A stretch of DNA of 6,155 nt from Myxococcales bacterium (GTDB lineage: Bacteria; Myxococcota; Myxococcia; Myxococcales; Anaeromyxobacteraceae). Below the pieces are notes generated by a model. That model searched no databases and was not told the DNA's origin. It saw nothing but the letters and a program-made list of their open reading frames with translations. The stretch lies in the NCBI GenBank assembly GCA_021784995.1, contig JAJYHA010000269.1:1-6155 (forward strand). The letters are read 5' to 3'. Of the stretch, positions 4,846 to 6,155 are shown one piece after another (the first letter of the stretch is position 1; every line of letters begins with the position of its first letter). Made by a program: the position numbers and the translations under genes.

Positions 4846-5268
4846 CTAGCGCGCCTCCCCGGCCTCGATCTCCGAGGCCGCGAGCGACACGCCGATGAGG
4901 TGGGTCTTCGAGATCTCGAGCATCACCTCGCGCACGGTCCTGTAGGCGAGCGCCCGGTCGCCCTTCACGATCACGGGCGACCCCGGCATGGCGATCATCT
5001 CGGCCGTGAGCGCCTCGCCGATCTGCTTCCGCGGGACCTCCCTCTTGTCGATGTAGGTCCGCCCGTCGGCGGTGACCGAGAGCAGGATGGGATCGCCGCC
5101 GTGCTTCAGCGCCGAGACGAGCTTCGCGCGGGGGAGCTGGACCGGCTTTCCGCGCTGCAGCAGGGGCGTGATCACCATGAAGATGATGAGCAGCACCAGC
5201 ACCACGTCCACCAGGGGCGTGACGTTGATGTCGCTCTTGACGCCCTTGCCGCCGATCTCCATCGACAT
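4846..5268 (-). CDS. exbD: ExbD/TolR-family proton-channel subunit, first copy (exbD-A)
   Basis: This is the first of two adjacent ExbD/TolR-type proteins, predicted to sit in the inner membrane with the ExbB/TolQ homologue encoded just upstream. It has 140 residues: cytoplasmic residues 1-18, a span at about 19-35 (LVDVVLVLLIIFMVITP), and a periplasmic domain of about 105 residues with the normal ExbD fold pattern (ILLSVTADGRTYIDKREV, then SPVIVKGDRALAYRTVREVM, then IGVSLAASE). Asp21 is the proton-carrying position. The start ATG has GGGGAAG 5 bases upstream and lies 22 bases after the exbB stop. The stop is 2 bases before the start of exbD-B. Compared with exbD-B, its periplasmic domain is the more canonical and it lacks the proline-rich linker and tail. 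Two different ExbDs downstream of one ExbB may give a mixed ExbD dimer in the complex; this is inference. Confidence 0.9.
   Translation of the reverse strand: MSMEIGGKGVKSDINVTPLVDVVLVLLIIFMVITPLLQRGKPVQLPRAKLVSALKHGGDPILLSVTADGRTYIDKREVPRKQIGEALTAEMIAMPGSPVIVKGDRALAYRTVREVMLEISKTHLIGVSLAASEIEAGEAR
5171..5233 (-). repeat. exbD shared block, copy A (partner of 4746-4808)
   Basis: This is the second copy of the near-identical 63-base block, covering the motif and membrane span of exbD-A. Identity is unbroken over 5171-5202 and 5216-5233, with the mismatches concentrated between them. Confidence 0.7.
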
Positions 5269-5290
5269 GGTGGCTTCCCCGGCGCGGCGC

Positions 5291-6067
5291 CTACTTCACG
5301 GGCACGGACGGCTCGTTCCTCCCCTCCTTCAGGAAGTAGTCCACCAGCTCGTTGGCCGAGTCGCTGATGTCCACCTGCATGTCCTCGACGCGGTTGGTCA
5401 GGTAGTTGAACATCATGACGGCCGGGATGGCCACCAGCAGGCCGAAGGCGGTGGTGACGAGCGCCTCCGCGATGCCTGCCGACACGGAGCCGAGGCCGCC
5501 GGACCCCGTCGTCGCCATGGCCTGGAAGGCCGTGATGATGCCGGCCACCGTCCCGAGCAGGCCGACGAAGGGGGCCGTCGACCCGACGGTGGCGAGGGCG
5601 CCCAGCCCGCGGCGCAGGTCCGCCACCGTGCGCATCGAGCTGCGGTCGATCGCCCGGTTCACTGCGGCGACGACGTCGAAGCCACCCACCTCGTCGTTGC
5701 CGCCCCGGCGCTGCATCGCGCGCACGCCGCGGTCGTACTCCTCGATGGCGAGCCCGAGCACCTTGGCCAGGTGGCCGCGCCCGAGCTGCCTGGCCAGGGT
5801 GACCGCCTCGCCGTACCTGCGCTCCGGCAGCAGGCCGCGCAGCTTCTCGGCGTACTGCCGCGAGGCGTCGCTCGCGCGCGAGTAGGTCACCATCCGCTCG
5901 GCCATCACGCCCAGCGAGTAGATGCTCATGACGCCGAGCACGGCCGCGATGAACTTCGAGAAGACGCCCATCGTGTGCCACATCGACACGAGGTCGAAGG
6001 ACATCGTCGGCACCGCCTCGGTGGCGAGGGCGAGGTGGTGGAGCGGCTCCACGAGAGGGATGGACAT
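5291..6067 (-). CDS. exbB: MotA/TolQ/ExbB-family proton-channel protein
   Basis: This is the large, multi-span subunit of an ExbBD/TolQR-type motor in the inner membrane; homologues form a pentamer around an ExbD/TolR dimer. It has 258 residues. Spans are at about 36-56 (FSKFIAAVLGVMSIYSLGVM), 158-181 (LATVGSTAPFVGLLGTVAGI..) and 199-222 (IAEALVTTAFGLLVAIPAVMMF). A cytoplasmic loop of about 100 residues lies between the first and second spans. The family signatures are intact: TAPFVGLLGTVAGIITAF, and EALVTTAFGLLVAIPAV containing the conserved polar Thr pair and Pro. ATG 6067 was chosen because a full AGGAGG lies 7 bases upstream; ATG 6004 (residue 22) is a weaker alternative. It is the first gene of a leftward operon with the two exbD genes. 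No TonB, TolA, TolB or Pal gene is within the window, so ExbB and TolQ roles cannot be separated; the symbol is a family label. Confidence 0.92.
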   Translation of the reverse strand: MSIPLVEPLHHLALATEAVPTMSFDLVSMWHTMGVFSKFIAAVLGVMSIYSLGVMAERMVTYSRASDASRQYAEKLRGLLPERRYGEAVTLARQLGRGHLAKVLGLAIEEYDRGVRAMQRRGGNDEVGGFDVVAAVNRAIDRSSMRTVADLRRGLGALATVGSTAPFVGLLGTVAGIITAFQAMATTGSGGLGSVSAGIAEALVTTAFGLLVAIPAVMMFNYLTNRVEDMQVDISDSANELVDYFLKEGRNEPSVPVK

Positions 6068-6074
6068 CGAGGTG

Positions 6075-6080
6075 CCTCCT
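6075..6080 (-). promoter_or_regulatory. strong Shine-Dalgarno (AGGAGG) of exbB
   Basis: AGGAGG is read on the minus strand 7 bases upstream of ATG 6067. It is the best ribosome-binding site in the window and fixes the exbB start over the internal ATG at 6004. Confidence 0.8.
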
Positions 6081-6095
6081 GGAGAGGAACGGCCC

Positions 6096-6103
6096 TATCT
6101 ATA
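6096..6103 (-). promoter_or_regulatory. likely -10 element of the exbB-exbD-exbD promoter
   Basis: On the minus strand this reads TATAGATA, an AT-rich island in otherwise very GC-rich DNA, 28 bases upstream of the exbB ATG. It fits a sigma-70-type -10 (TATAGA or TAGATA) with a leader of roughly 25 bases. No good -35 hexamer stands out 16-18 bases upstream; GGAAC at 6111-6115 is too close. The promoter may rely on an activator or another sigma factor, or the call may be wrong. The remaining bases to 6155 show no gene. Confidence 0.42.
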
Positions 6104-6155
6104 CCGGCACGTTCCGGAGCGCGAGGGCGCCGGTGCCTCGCGCCGGACGCGGGCG

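Noticed and set aside
5172..5981. 269-residue minus-strand frame overlapping exbB and exbD-A in another frame
   Set aside because: It is Arg/Gly/His-rich shadow text, while the chosen frame encodes textbook ExbB spans.
6103..6134. ACCGGC / GCCGGT inverted repeat upstream of exbB as an operator
   Set aside because: Six GC-rich bases 20 apart are expected by chance at this composition.
1..6155. CRISPR array, tRNA or rRNA gene, insertion sequence, toxin-antitoxin or defence module
   Set aside because: No spaced repeats, cloverleaf elements, transposase motifs or paired small toxin/antitoxin frames were seen on either strand.

Overview
The window is a stretch of very GC-rich bacterial chromosome in which coding third positions are almost always G or C. 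The gene content is ordinary for a Myxococcota-like (Anaeromyxobacter-type) deltaproteobacterial genome: a J-domain/TPR protein, a YhbY RNA-binding protein, a multi-membrane-span GT87-type glycosyltransferase, an RluA-family pseudouridine synthase and an ExbB-ExbD-ExbD energiser set. The taxonomic guess is inference from composition and gene types; no marker gene such as rRNA is present.

Layout, left to right. Bases 1 to about 235 are compositionally different: lower GC and looser codon choice. They may hold the tail of an unidentified gene (1-108), then a short spacer with a hairpin. From about 240 the sequence takes on the composition of the rest of the window, inside the J-domain/TPR gene (+, up to 958). 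This is followed 2 bases later by a YhbY-like gene (+, 961-1335). YhbY overlaps tail-to-tail by 21 bases with a leftward pair: a small one-span membrane protein (2483-2749, -) and a GT87-like mannosyltransferase (1315-2448, -). A 110-base divergent intergenic region with a perfect 12-bp inverted repeat separates that pair from a rightward pair: an HELYH zincin-type putative metallopeptidase (2860-3432, +) and an RluA-family pseudouridine synthase (3437-4360, +) 4 bases apart. The RluA gene converges on a leftward three-gene operon, exbB/tolQ/motA-type (5291-6067, -), exbD-A (4846-5268, -) and exbD-B (4391-4843, -). That operon has a strong Shine-Dalgarno and a plausible -10 box at the right edge of the window.

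How the genes fit together. The ExbB and two ExbD proteins should form an inner-membrane proton-driven motor, but no TonB, TolA, TolB or Pal gene lies beside them in the window. YhbY and RluA both act on ribosomal RNA or ribosome assembly but are in separate transcription units. The metallopeptidase is probably co-expressed with RluA; its job is unknown. I see no CRISPR array, tRNA, rRNA, insertion sequence or phage module, and nothing that clearly amounts to a new system. The points most worth a second look are the composition break at the left end, the 12-bp inverted repeat and possible leaderless promoter in the divergent region, the uncharacterised metallopeptidase, the small membrane protein in front of the GT87 gene, and the paired ExbDs, which share a 63-base near-identical block.
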